From positions 124,001-188,000 of the forward strand of contig NZ_WOTG01000002.1 of assembly GCF_011516925.1 (NCBI RefSeq): a stretch of DNA of 64,000 bases. The letters are read 5' to 3'. This document shows, piece after piece, positions 46,601-53,924 of the stretch (the stretch's first letter is position 1; each line of letters starts with the position of its first letter). The position numbers and the translations under genes are program-made. The notes under the pieces are model-generated. The model worked only from the letters and a program-made list of their open reading frames with translations. It was not told the origin of the DNA and did not search any database. The stretch is from Acetobacter fabarum. Lineage in GTDB: Bacteria; Pseudomonadota; Alphaproteobacteria; Acetobacterales; Acetobacteraceae.

Positions 46601-48270
46601 CCAATGGTTGCGCCGTTTGCCGTGACATCAAAAGTACCACCATTGGCCAGAAGCTGCCCGTTTATGGTGTTCCCATCCAGCGTCAGGGTGCCGGACGTGT
46701 TGGTTGTGTTGTGCAGGACCGTATTGTTTTTGGCGAGTAACAGCGTGCCTGCGTTAGCAACACTATCCACGGTGCCAGCATTGAGTGTGAGTGTGCCGCC
46801 GGAATCATTGACCGCGGCACCCGCTATTGTGCTGTCGGAAAAAGTTGCCGTGCCACTTTTGTTTTCCACACTTCCAACATGGGAGTTGTTCTGAATGGTC
46901 ATGACCCCAATGTTGGAAAGGGCACCCTGTATGGTTGCGGCATCCATGTTCAGGACTGTCGAGTTTGTAAAGTTTCCAACAACTGTTGCATTGGTATTGA
47001 TGTTTGCCGTCCCGGCATTGTTGACATCCCCCAGAACCTGGGATGACCCGGTCAGGTTAAAGGTGGAGCCGGTGGTGTCTGTTACGTTGCCTTTGATAAC
47101 GGAGGAACTGCTGAGTGTGGCCGTGCCGGAGTTTATAAGAGACTGTTCAAAAACCGCATTACTGGCGGCCTGAATAACCCCCGTGTTGGAGTTGTTCACC
47201 AGTCCGCCAATGGTCCCGTTAACGGTAAGCTGCCCAATGTTGAGCACATTCCCAAAAACCTTGCCGGTGCTGGTAATAATGGTGGGGTTGGCCGCACTCG
47301 AATTGTTGGTCAGGCTGCCAGCGATTGACCCGGATAGATTCAGGGCAGCATTGGCGCTGACTGCGGTCATCCCCGTATATGTATTCTGCCCTGAAAAGGA
47401 CTGAGCCCCGCCAGAGAGCGATATGCCACCCGGCCCGGACATAACGCCGGAATAGAGCGCGTTGCCCGCACGGTTGATGATCAGGGTGCCGGTCAGGGTG
47501 CCATTTGCCGTGCCGGAAAGGGCGTTTACCGCGCCATTGATAACATTGAATGTGCCCCCGTTGGCCTCCAGCGTGCCCAGCACATAAACGCCCATACCCG
47601 AAAGTGTGACCGTGCCGCCATTGCTGACAACATTGCCCTGAACCATGGCGCTGCCATTCAGGTTGAGTATGCCCGAATTGCTTACGTCACTCCCTATTAT
47701 GCTATTGGTTGTAAAGGTGCCCGATGCGTGGTTTGTCAGCCCCCCCTGTACTGCGGTGGCGGAGAGTTTGGCCGTGCCTGAATTTTCAAAACTCCCGTTT
47801 ATGGTGCCGGATAGGTTTGAGAATGTTGCATCCTGCTGGTTGATAACATTAAGGGTTTCTGCGGCTGAGAGCGTCATGCTGCCGTAATTGTTCACGTCCC
47901 CCATTGTGCCAAATGTGGCGCGGATGGACCCGGAGGCAAGGTTGACAATACTGCCGGTTGTTCCTCTGGTCAGGTAGAATGTTCCGCTGTTGGTTGTATT
48001 GTTGAGCGTTCCTGAATTATTTAACATCCCATTATTGGTTGTTGTGCCGGCAATTCTCCCCGATGAGTTGATGAATGTGCTGCCATTGTTGGTCAGGTTT
48101 ATATTCTGGCTATCGCTGACCGAGTAATTCGAGCCCGCAGCAACGGTATAATCCGTTGCACTGCTGGCTGCGAAAGCGGGAACAGAAACAAAAAGGGACG
48201 TGGTAAAAAGATAAACCTTAAGCCCGTTAACGTGTGGTTTGCGGAAAATTGTAAGGCATTTTCCCAACAT
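43603..48270 (-). CDS. Giant autotransporter (type Va secretion, beta-helix passenger)
   Basis: The 1555-residue outer-membrane protein has a long signal peptide (HVNGLKVYLFTTSLFVSVPA, cleaved near AFA-A). The passenger (residues 35 to about 1275) is a Gly/Asn/Thr/Ser-rich beta-helix with repeated autotransporter-associated segments such as NTYTGMTAVSANAALNLSGS, NAYTGTTQITSGILAINGDQ, QTYQGATSINGGVLQLGNGG and STYTGATTVTQGTLEVDGS. The last 275 residues are the 12-strand barrel, ending in LLKF with a terminal Phe. No catalytic triad is evident in the passenger, so an adhesin or biofilm role is more likely than a protease. AGGAG lies upstream of the ATG. Confidence 0.92.
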   Translation of the reverse strand: MLGKCLTIFRKPHVNGLKVYLFTTSLFVSVPAFAASSATDYTVAAGSNYSVSDSQNINLTNNGSTFINSSGRIAGTTTNNGMLNNSGTLNNTTNSGTFYLTRGTTGSIVNLASGSIRATFGTMGDVNNYGSMTLSAAETLNVINQQDATFSNLSGTINGSFENSGTAKLSATAVQGGLTNHASGTFTTNSIIGSDVSNSGILNLNGSAMVQGNVVSNGGTVTLSGMGVYVLGTLEANGGTFNVINGAVNALSGTANGTLTGTLIINRAGNALYSGVMSGPGGISLSGGAQSFSGQNTYTGMTAVSANAALNLSGSIAGSLTNNSSAANPTIITSTGKVFGNVLNIGQLTVNGTIGGLVNNSNTGVIQAASNAVFEQSLINSGTATLSSSSVIKGNVTDTTGSTFNLTGSSQVLGDVNNAGTANINTNATVVGNFTNSTVLNMDAATIQGALSNIGVMTIQNNSHVGSVENKSGTATFSDSTIAGAAVNDSGGTLTLNAGTVDSVANAGTLLLAKNNTVLHNTTNTSGTLTLDGNTINGQLLANGGTFDVTANGATIGSLTGSANGTLDGQLTLATADNTYSGTLSGTGGVSVSASGTQVFSGNNAYTGTTQITSGILAINGDQSTATGDTLVNATATLSGTGTLGGNTVIQSGGTLTPGDVTSHVGILSMAQNLTLASGSSQNFYLGQTNVAGGAYNSLVAVQGDLTLGGTLSITPNTAGPNVNNNSLDPGLYRLYTYGGTLSGAADQTLAPTSVAPGATASLQTSIDHQVNLVINYGNLTFWDGGSTTNRSNNTVDGGSGTWDAQTGTNDLNWTDKTGQTNGPWVNGQFVVYAGNAGTVTVQDTYNGVTNNVVASGMQFANNDGKIYTVTGDNIYANSASTLIRVGDGTTAGASITAVLDTVLNDQLVSGGTSLVKTDLGTLIITKDQTYQGATSINGGVLQLGNGGTSGALAAGTAIHNNGVLAINHSGTFTLAQSIDGTGGLAQNGAGTTVLSANSTYTGATTVTQGTLEVDGSITSSSVDVSNGGTLSGSGSVGDTVIGSGGTLATPDVQNSVRVAGNLQTAQNSTLALQGTDQLSGKVMNLQGTQYQQLQSNTLSVAGSAALSGTVVLNVTPATSLKLNEYYTILTTGSGFLQKTYSLQTNLTSPYTFISPSLYYNGNDLDVLMARNSLSFASVTNTRNERETAQMLDRVPQSSAIVGAMEHLNAAQARRSMNTLSGEVHASARTALVQDSFLLRQAAMERLDTADCNKGYVDDTLHTASLRTGRKDEGCLSEQTVLWGQAYGSLGHNGGDGNAAALHHSTTGFIMGVDTPILNNTWRIGSMLSYGRTMFDVGSGRGSSGHGNTVSLGGYAGTHWGALTLKLGAAYTWNMLSLQRNVAFPGYTDRLSSSYLGGTAQGFGELGYRLYMGRSIAEPFANVAYVNLHTNGYHEHGGAAALRGAGMDTGVTFSTFGVKASSSFHAGRLLLIPHGSVAYRHAFGLTTPTTHMLFAAGGSGSMDIAGTPLSTDAVVLDTGLSARLSDRIKIGLSYTGQYGAQSVESGVKASMLLKF

Positions 48271-48571
48271 GCGGCTGTCTCCTGACGGGCTTAATAGAAA
48301 TGTCCGGAGGAAACCTTAATAATAATTAATTAATAATATTCTAATCTTTCTCTATCTATATTTGATATTATTTTCTTAACAGCGTTATTTATCCTGCAAA
48401 AAACAACATTTGTTTGATTTTTATTTACAAAAATTATGTTTATTCAGGGCGGGAGGAGCCGCTTATCCTATGCAGTAGGCCGGTCCTCTGTTGCATGGAG
48501 CGCCATTTTGGCCGGGTTGCCGCGCGGGAGGATTGTCCGCGTTGGTATGGGAAAAACCTGCTCACACCTGT
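48271..48571 (-). promoter_or_regulatory. AT-rich region upstream of the autotransporter (no gene)
   Basis: Bases 48318-48440 are strongly AT-rich (runs of TAATTAATTAATAAT and similar) in a GC-rich genome. This is a likely promoter and a candidate for silencing by a xenogeneic nucleoid protein. The rest of the gap up to the DUF1971 gene holds no convincing gene. Confidence 0.6.
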
Positions 48572-48871
48572 TCAGGACTGGGGAGCTGAGAACGCGGAAG
48601 GGGGAGGGGGCTGATCGTAAAAATCCACCCTCATCGTCACCTTGCCCATGGGTGTTACAAAATGAGGCTGCTGCGGTTCGATCAGGCCGGGGGTGGCGGG
48701 TGTCAGCAGAAGTTCAGATGGAGGGGCCAGATAAGTGAGCTTCAACTCCCCTTCAAGCACACGGACCACGCCCCACACACCTGCCTTGGTATTATGGCGC
48801 GTGCGCAAGGCAGCAGGTAGCGTGTCCTGATCGAATACGGGCGTGGAGCGATAGGGCAGGGCTTCGGTCAT
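48572..48871 (-). CDS. DUF1971 cupin-like protein
   Basis: The 99-residue protein matches the DUF1971 family, also found fused to or beside TehB: LPYRSTPVFDQDTLPAAL, AGVWGVVRVLEGELKLTYL and HFVTPMGKVTMRVDFYD. These segments suggest a small cupin barrel; the biochemical role is unknown. The ATG at 48871 (MTEALPYR) is 28 bases after the globin stop on the same strand, so globin and DUF1971 form an operon. This pair is seen with nitric-oxide-responsive genes in other bacteria (family knowledge). Confidence 0.82.
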   Translation of the reverse strand: MTEALPYRSTPVFDQDTLPAALRTRHNTKAGVWGVVRVLEGELKLTYLAPPSELLLTPATPGLIEPQQPHFVTPMGKVTMRVDFYDQPPPPSAFSAPQS

Positions 48872-48899
48872 GGGTATCACTTTTCCGAGGAACAGCGCC

Positions 48900-49301
48900 T
48901 CAAGGTGCTGTGTTGCGCTGGGGCATGGCCCGTTTGGCGTAAAAAGAGAGAGCAAGCTGCAAGCTTCTGGCAATGTTGGCTGCCTTGTCCTGTAGAACAG
49001 CAGCCACATCTGCTGGCATGTGTGTGGAGGTGGTCTCACCCCACAGTGCCAGCCACCGATCAAACAGTTCTGGCGTCATCCGGTCACGGTGCTGCATATG
49101 CACGGGCACTGGCTGGCCTTTGTAACGCCCGGTACCCAGCATGACGGAAGACCAGAAAGCCGTGAGCGTTTGCAGGTGCTCAGGCCAGTTGGTCACGGCA
49201 TCTTCAAAAATGGGGCCAAGCTCGGGGTCCGCGCGCACACGTGTGTAAAAGGCGTCTACAAGTGTTGCCAGCCCGTCCTCGTTTAGTGGCAGCCTGCTCA
49301 T
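48900..49301 (-). CDS. Group III truncated hemoglobin
   Basis: The 133-residue globin has LVDAFYTRVRADPELGPIF (helices A-B), WPEHLQTLTAFWSSVMLGTG and the proximal-His region VHMQHRDRMTPELFDRWLALW, characteristic of the group III (P) family. These heme proteins are linked to nitric oxide or peroxide handling. AAGGAGG lies nine bases before the ATG at 49301. The much longer open frame upstream is a shadow. It diverges from the membrane protein at 49452. Confidence 0.9.
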   Translation of the reverse strand: MSRLPLNEDGLATLVDAFYTRVRADPELGPIFEDAVTNWPEHLQTLTAFWSSVMLGTGRYKGQPVPVHMQHRDRMTPELFDRWLALWGETTSTHMPADVAAVLQDKAANIARSLQLALSFYAKRAMPQRNTAP

Positions 49302-49364
49302 AATATGAGCCTCCTTAACAGCCTGATGTTGAGCACAGTCTATCTGATGCGACTGGCAGAAAGA

Positions 49365-49378
49365 TTGCGCCAGCGCAA
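49365..49378. promoter_or_regulatory. Candidate Crp/Fnr-family operator
   Basis: TTGCG-CCAG-CGCAA is a perfect palindrome with the 5-4-5 spacing of Fnr/Nnr/Dnr boxes (TTGAT-N4-ATCAA). It lies 63 bases from the globin start and 73 bases from the divergent membrane protein, and a Crp/Fnr-type regulator is encoded 600 bases away. Binding is inferred. Confidence 0.55.
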
Positions 49379-49451
49379 ACCCGACACGCCCCCAACGCAG
49401 TAGAAATACGGCGAGACAGGCAAATATGGCAATCTTCCCAAGGAGGGATGG

Positions 49452-49928
49452 ATGAACGAACTGGCAATTGCCCGGGCACTGCACGTGATCGGGGTCGTGA
49501 TCTGGATTGGCGGGGTCTCCATGGCGACAACAGCGGCTTTGCCTGCCCTGCGCTGTGGTGTGTTCGGGGCGGACAGGCTTGCGGCTTTTCAGGCTTTTGA
49601 GCGCCGTTTTGTGTGGCAGGCGCGCGGTGCTGTGGTTCTGGTCGGGCTGAGCGGGCTTTTTATGGTCATGAAAATGGACCTCTGGGCACGTTTTGCTGAA
49701 CCCGGTTTCTGGTGGATGCACGCCATGGTGGGGTTGTGGCTGGTGTTTGCCATTGTTCTGTTTATTGCGGAGCCTCTTGTTCTCCACCGGCGCTTTAATG
49801 TCTGGGCAAAGCGTGACCCGGATGCCGCTTTTACCGCCTTGCATCGCGCGCATATTGTTCTGCTGGTGCTGGGTCTGATAACCGTTTTTGGTGCGGTGGC
49901 GGGTAGCCATGGCTGGTCGCCGGTCTGA
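49452..49928 (+). CDS. Four-helix membrane protein with conserved histidines
   Basis: The 158-residue protein has four hydrophobic helices with His residues at helix ends (ARALHVIGVVIWIGGVSMA, WWMHAMVGLWLVFAIVLFI, ALHRAHIVLLVLGLITVFGA and the terminal GSHGW). The layout recalls CopD/HemJ-like heme- or metal-binding membrane proteins; I do not assign a function. AAGGAGG precedes the ATG. It is 42 bases ahead of the Crp/Fnr regulator, probably in one operon, and diverges from the globin gene. Confidence 0.75.
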   Translation: MNELAIARALHVIGVVIWIGGVSMATTAALPALRCGVFGADRLAAFQAFERRFVWQARGAVVLVGLSGLFMVMKMDLWARFAEPGFWWMHAMVGLWLVFAIVLFIAEPLVLHRRFNVWAKRDPDAAFTALHRAHIVLLVLGLITVFGAVAGSHGWSPV

Positions 49929-49970
49929 TCGTATGCGTGGCATGAATACCCTGCGCGGCATAAGGGGTGT

Positions 49971-50699
49971 ATGGGTCATGGCATGTCTGAGCAAAAAGCG
50001 CCTTCGCAGAATACGGTCAGGGCCATATGCGCACTGGGTCTGGTAAAGGGGTTGCCGCCCGAAGTGGCAGCGCATGTTGCGTCTTTGGCGCGGATTGATG
50101 TTCTGCCCGGTGGGGCTGGTGTGTTCACGCAGGGAGCGGTGGCGCAACGGGCCTATGCGGTGCTTGTGGGGGCGGTGCGTATCCGCCAGATCGGGAGCGA
50201 TGGCGCGCAGGCACTCATGCGCATGATTGCACCGGGGGAGATGTTTGGCACTGTCGCGCTGTTTACCGAAGGGTATTACCCGGCGGATGCTGAAACAGCG
50301 ATGCCCTCGCATATTGCAAGCTGGTCAAAAGCGGATTTTATGGCGCTGACCATGAACTCCCCGCAAATTGCGATCAACATTATCGGCATGGTCGGGCAGC
50401 GGCTTGCCAATGTTCAAAACCGCCTGCGTGAAATGGCAACCCAGAGCGCAGAGCAGCGCATTGCCCATGCCCTGCTTATGCTGGTTGAGCAGAGTGGCGC
50501 CGTGCAGGCCGGGGCTTGTGAGATTTGTATTCCCCTGCGCCGCAGGGATGTGGCGGAACTGGCGGGCACAACGCTCTATACTGCCAGCCGCCAGCTGGCC
50601 GCGTGGGAGAAAGTGGGGCTTTTGGCCCGCTCCCGCCAGATGCTGGTTGTGCGTGATGCCAATAAGCTGCGCAGAATTGCGCAGGGCGGACTTCTTTAA
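49971..50699 (+). CDS. Crp/Fnr-family transcription regulator
   Basis: The 242-residue protein has an N-terminal cyclic-nucleotide-binding-like beta barrel (VFTQGAVAQRAYAVLVGAVR, ALMRMIAPGEMFGTVALF), a long dimer helix and a C-terminal winged helix (IPLRRRDVAELAGTTLYTAS then RQLAAWEKVGLL). It lacks the cysteine cluster of Fnr, so it is more like Nnr/Dnr proteins. In the recognition helix the Ser-Arg pair is kept but the Fnr Glu is a Tyr, consistent with a changed half-site. The first ATG has AAGGGG upstream; a second is at 49983. Confidence 0.88.
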   Translation: MGHGMSEQKAPSQNTVRAICALGLVKGLPPEVAAHVASLARIDVLPGGAGVFTQGAVAQRAYAVLVGAVRIRQIGSDGAQALMRMIAPGEMFGTVALFTEGYYPADAETAMPSHIASWSKADFMALTMNSPQIAINIIGMVGQRLANVQNRLREMATQSAEQRIAHALLMLVEQSGAVQAGACEICIPLRRRDVAELAGTTLYTASRQLAAWEKVGLLARSRQMLVVRDANKLRRIAQGGLL

Positions 50700-50717
50700 A
50701 AACATTTTGAATGGACT

Positions 50718-50735
50718 ACACTCTTTGCAGAGTGT
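50718..50735 (+). terminator. Hairpin after the Crp/Fnr gene
   Basis: ACACTCT-TTGC-AGAGTGT, 18 bases past the regulator stop, without a T run. A possible weak terminator. A ten-base repeat AACATTTTGA flanks it at 50701 and recurs at 50821. Confidence 0.45.
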
Positions 50736-50871
50736 CTTGCTGCTGCATGGCTTGGCACCTTGCGTGGCCTGTGTGGCAAAAAACAAACAGCATCCTGCCA
50801 GGATGTCGCCCGCGCATAGAAACATTTTGACATCGGAATGATATGCCGTCATCCTTGGGTCAGATCTGGTA

Positions 50872-50940
50872 AATGTCAACGCTGGCATTCGATCCATAAG
50901 GTCATGATGATATCTACATTGGGGGCCAATGATGGCCTTC
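50872..50940 (+). promoter_or_regulatory. Candidate NasT-responsive (ANTAR) leader of narK
   Basis: There are two hairpins with six-base loops. Hairpin 1: AATGTC (50872-50877), loop AACGCT, GGCATT (50884-50889). Hairpin 2: GGGGGCC (50921-50927), loop AATGAT, GGCCTTC (50934-50940) with two G-U pairs. Both loops have A at position 1 and G at position 4, as in ANTAR-protein targets. The 31-base spacer is longish. ATTGG-GGG-CCAAT (50918-50930) is a competing fold that would break hairpin 2. Further hairpins, but no strong T run, lie before narK. Confidence 0.55.
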
Positions 50941-50992
50941 TTGCCCATGGTGGGCGTGCCTGACGTTTAGTCCGGCACTAGGTATTAGTGTT

Positions 50993-52213
50993 ATGGATAG
51001 AGGTTTCCTCAAAGCTGGTCATCCCCGCACTCTGCTTGCTGCTTTTCTTTATTTTGATGTGTCTTTCATGGTCTGGGTGCTGCTTGGGCCGCTTGGCATA
51101 GCCATATCACATGACCTGCACCTGAACTCCGGCCAGAAGGGGCTTCTGGTGGCCATGCCTGTGCTTGCAGGTGCTTTGCTGCGGGTTGTTGCTGGCGCAC
51201 TGGTTGACCATTATGGCCCGCGCCGTGTTGCCATAGGCATGCAGTCCTTTGTTATTGCAGGGCTTGCCGCAACGTGGGTGCTGGCACCACATAGTTATGC
51301 CGGTCTGTTTCCCGTAGCTTTTGTTCTGGGTGTGGCTGGGGCTTCCTTTGCTGTTGCTCTGCCTTTGGCATCTGGCTGGTATCCTCCGCAGTATCAGGGC
51401 ACGGCACTGGGTATTGCCGGGGCTGGTAATTCCGGCACGGCGCTTGCCTCCCTGTTCGCGCCCGGGCTTGCGGCCCTTTATGGCTGGACCAACGTGTTCG
51501 GGCTGGCCACGCTGCCGCTTGTCCTTGTGCTGTGTGCCTTTATCTACCTTGCCAAAGAACCACCCCGCCGCCCGAGTGCCGGCCTTGTGGCGTGGCTCCC
51601 GGTTTTGAAAAAAGCCGATTGCTGGGCCCTGATGTTCTTTTACGGCGTAACATTTGGCGGCTTTGTTGGGCTGGCCTCCTTCCTGACTATCTATTTTAAT
51701 GACCAGTATGGCCTTTCCCCCGCAGTGGCAGGGAGTTGCACCGCGCTGGTAGTGTTTGCTGGTTCCTTTATCCGCCCGCTGGGTGGCGCACTGGCAGACC
51801 GTATTGGGGGTGAGCGTGCGCTGTGCATACTCTATGGGGCCGCAACCGTTATTTTTGGCCTGATCGGTTTGGGGCTGCCTACGATCTGGCTGGCGTTCCC
51901 TGCTTTTTTCGCGGGCATGTTGGTGTTGGGTCTGGGGAATGGTGCCGTTTTCCAGCTTGTTCCCACACGTTTTGCACAGCAGGTGGGCATATTGACCGGG
52001 CTGGTCGGCATGAGTGGTGGGGTTGGCGGGTTTTATCTGGCCTCCTCTCTGGGAGCCGCACGGCAGGCAACGGGGTCTTATAGTCTGGGGTTTCTGGCTT
52101 TTGCCGGTATCGCTCTGGTGGCTCTTGTCTGCGTCTCCATCTGCCGCAGAAGCTGGAACAAACCAGCCGATGCACATGGGTCTGACACGACCGGCCTTTC
52201 CGCAATTTCCTGA
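50993..52213 (+). CDS. narK: Nitrate/nitrite transporter, NarK/NasA type (MFS)
   Basis: The 406-residue, twelve-helix major facilitator has the NNP-family signatures GIAGAGNSGTALASLFAPGL and GLVGMSGGVGGFYLASSLG (the Gly-rich nitrate motifs), together with the early FDVSFMVWVLLGPLG segment with the conserved Arg in LRVVAGALVDHYGPRR. It imports nitrate for assimilation by the enzymes downstream. No strong ribosome binding site is visible upstream of the ATG at 50993. The leader carries the paired hairpins described separately. Confidence 0.92.
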   Translation: MDRGFLKAGHPRTLLAAFLYFDVSFMVWVLLGPLGIAISHDLHLNSGQKGLLVAMPVLAGALLRVVAGALVDHYGPRRVAIGMQSFVIAGLAATWVLAPHSYAGLFPVAFVLGVAGASFAVALPLASGWYPPQYQGTALGIAGAGNSGTALASLFAPGLAALYGWTNVFGLATLPLVLVLCAFIYLAKEPPRRPSAGLVAWLPVLKKADCWALMFFYGVTFGGFVGLASFLTIYFNDQYGLSPAVAGSCTALVVFAGSFIRPLGGALADRIGGERALCILYGAATVIFGLIGLGLPTIWLAFPAFFAGMLVLGLGNGAVFQLVPTRFAQQVGILTGLVGMSGGVGGFYLASSLGAARQATGSYSLGFLAFAGIALVALVCVSICRRSWNKPADAHGSDTTGLSAIS

Positions 52214-52241
52214 TTTTCCTTTCAGCCACGGATTATGACAC

Positions 52242-53924
52242 GTGACCTTGAACAAGAATCGCGTGCGCCCCAGGTGCGCCCTTTTTCAGACCTGGCCAAT
52301 CTCGGTTCATGCGGCTGTGCTGCTGGGCACTGTGGGGATACACCCCGCCTTGGCGCAGGCTGCCAGTGCTCCCGCGCAGGATACAGCCCCGACTGCACGC
52401 CAGACCATTGTGGCGGTGGAGAAAAACAACACGCCCAAACCCGCAAAAGCGGCGGGGCACATCCCCCATACACAGGATTGGGGGGTGTTCAACGCAGGCA
52501 AGCAGGCTGCCAGCGGCTTTGGAACAATGGCAGGCTTTGGGCAGGTCCGCTGGGCCGAGGACTGGAGCGATCTTGCAAACGTTCCGGTATCAAAAAGAAA
52601 TAAGGACTGGTTCAATCGCCTTAAATACATACGCCTGAACACCACAGGCAGTATCTGGCTCTCCCTGAGCGGGGAGGAGCGGCTACGCTATGTGTTTGAA
52701 AACCAGCCCATGATGGGCACAGCAGGCAAAACCAACGCCAACCGTGTGCTGTTGCGCAACATGTATGGTGCAGACCTGCATCTTGGTGAACATGTGCGCG
52801 CATACGCCGAGTTTTTGTGGGGGGTGGCCGGTGGCTCCAATTACTACGGGTATCAGGCAGGCACACAGCGCGAGCGGCTGGACCTTCAGCAAGGGATTCT
52901 GGAGGTAAAGGGGCATCTGCTGGGGGCGAGCATGGGGGTTATTGGCGGGCGGCAGGTATTTTTGGATGCGCCGGTTTCCATGCAGTCGGCCCGTGACCTG
53001 CCTAACGTGCAGCAGACATGGGATGGCGTGCGGGGCTACGCGGTGTGGAAGTCCTTTCGTGTTGACCTGTTTGACTTCATGCAGACCAATAAAAAGCCGA
53101 TTGATGTGTTTGCAGATGGCACAAGTTACAATGCCCGCATGTATGGGGCCTACACATCCACGGCACTGCCATCATTTTCTTTTATGAAGCAGAAGAGCCA
53201 GCTTTTTGCCGATGTGTTTTTTCTTGGCTACCTGTTTAACGGTGCCAATGCGGCCCTGCCTCTTGCTCAGGCAGGCAAGACGGAAGCAGGCTCCACCCGC
53301 CGGGATAATATAGGCGGGCGTTTATGGGGGAATGCCGGTCCGTTTGATGTTAATCTGACCGGGGTTTTTCAGGGTGGGCAGTTTCGTCCCGCGCAAAAGG
53401 ATGCGCAAACCCGTCCGGTCCGGGCATTTGCGGTTAACGGAAGCATTAGCTGGAATGCAAAAAACCTTCTGGGTAAACCCTCTTTCGGGATTCAGGCCGA
53501 TGTGTTTTCCGGCGGGAATTACAACAGCAAGAATGGTGCAGTTGGCACTTTTGCAACACCGTATGTCGCATTGCCATATTATAACGATGTTACACTCGCC
53601 CTGACATCCCAGAACCTTGTGGGGGTTGGCCCGCTAATTACAGCCGCTCCCAAACCCAACCTGCGCCTGAGGCTGCACGTGCCTGCCTTCTGGCGTGAGA
53701 GCACACAGGACGCGGTTTACGGAACAGGCAAGACCTATGCCTGGCGCAATAACCTGCATGGTGGTTTTGTTGGTGTTTCTCCCCAGGTGCAGGTTGCCTG
53801 GAGTTTTGCCCCGCATTTTACATGGACGCACGATATTGCAGGTTTTGCCTCATCCCACGGTATGCGGGAGGCCGGGGCCAAAAGCGGCATGTTTTATATG
53901 CAGACCATGGAGTTCAAGTTCTAG
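52242..53924 (+). CDS. Alginate-export (AlgE)-type outer-membrane porin
   Basis: The 560-residue beta-barrel protein of the alginate_export family starts at GTG 52242 and has a signal peptide ending near ALAQA. Barrel features are the repeated aromatic-ended strands (FGQVRWAEDWS, WLSLSGEERLRYVFENQP, RAYAEFLWGVAGGS) and the terminal MEFKF with a C-terminal Phe. It lies 28 bases after narK and ahead of nirB, so it probably lets nitrate or nitrite cross the outer membrane rather than exporting alginate; no alginate genes are present. Confidence 0.83.
   Translation: MTLNKNRVRPRCALFQTWPISVHAAVLLGTVGIHPALAQAASAPAQDTAPTARQTIVAVEKNNTPKPAKAAGHIPHTQDWGVFNAGKQAASGFGTMAGFGQVRWAEDWSDLANVPVSKRNKDWFNRLKYIRLNTTGSIWLSLSGEERLRYVFENQPMMGTAGKTNANRVLLRNMYGADLHLGEHVRAYAEFLWGVAGGSNYYGYQAGTQRERLDLQQGILEVKGHLLGASMGVIGGRQVFLDAPVSMQSARDLPNVQQTWDGVRGYAVWKSFRVDLFDFMQTNKKPIDVFADGTSYNARMYGAYTSTALPSFSFMKQKSQLFADVFFLGYLFNGANAALPLAQAGKTEAGSTRRDNIGGRLWGNAGPFDVNLTGVFQGGQFRPAQKDAQTRPVRAFAVNGSISWNAKNLLGKPSFGIQADVFSGGNYNSKNGAVGTFATPYVALPYYNDVTLALTSQNLVGVGPLITAAPKPNLRLRLHVPAFWRESTQDAVYGTGKTYAWRNNLHGGFVGVSPQVQVAWSFAPHFTWTHDIAGFASSHGMREAGAKSGMFYMQTMEFKF

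Noticed and set aside
45062-47887. Series of plus-strand frames opposite the autotransporter
   Set aside because: They mirror the repetitive passenger coding sequence and have no independent motifs.
49302-50312. Upstream extension of the globin frame
   Set aside because: It crosses the divergent promoter and is antisense to the membrane protein and regulator genes.
50745-50790. Sigma-54 type promoter upstream of narK (TTGGCAC element)
   Set aside because: The GG and GC dinucleotides do not have the required spacing.
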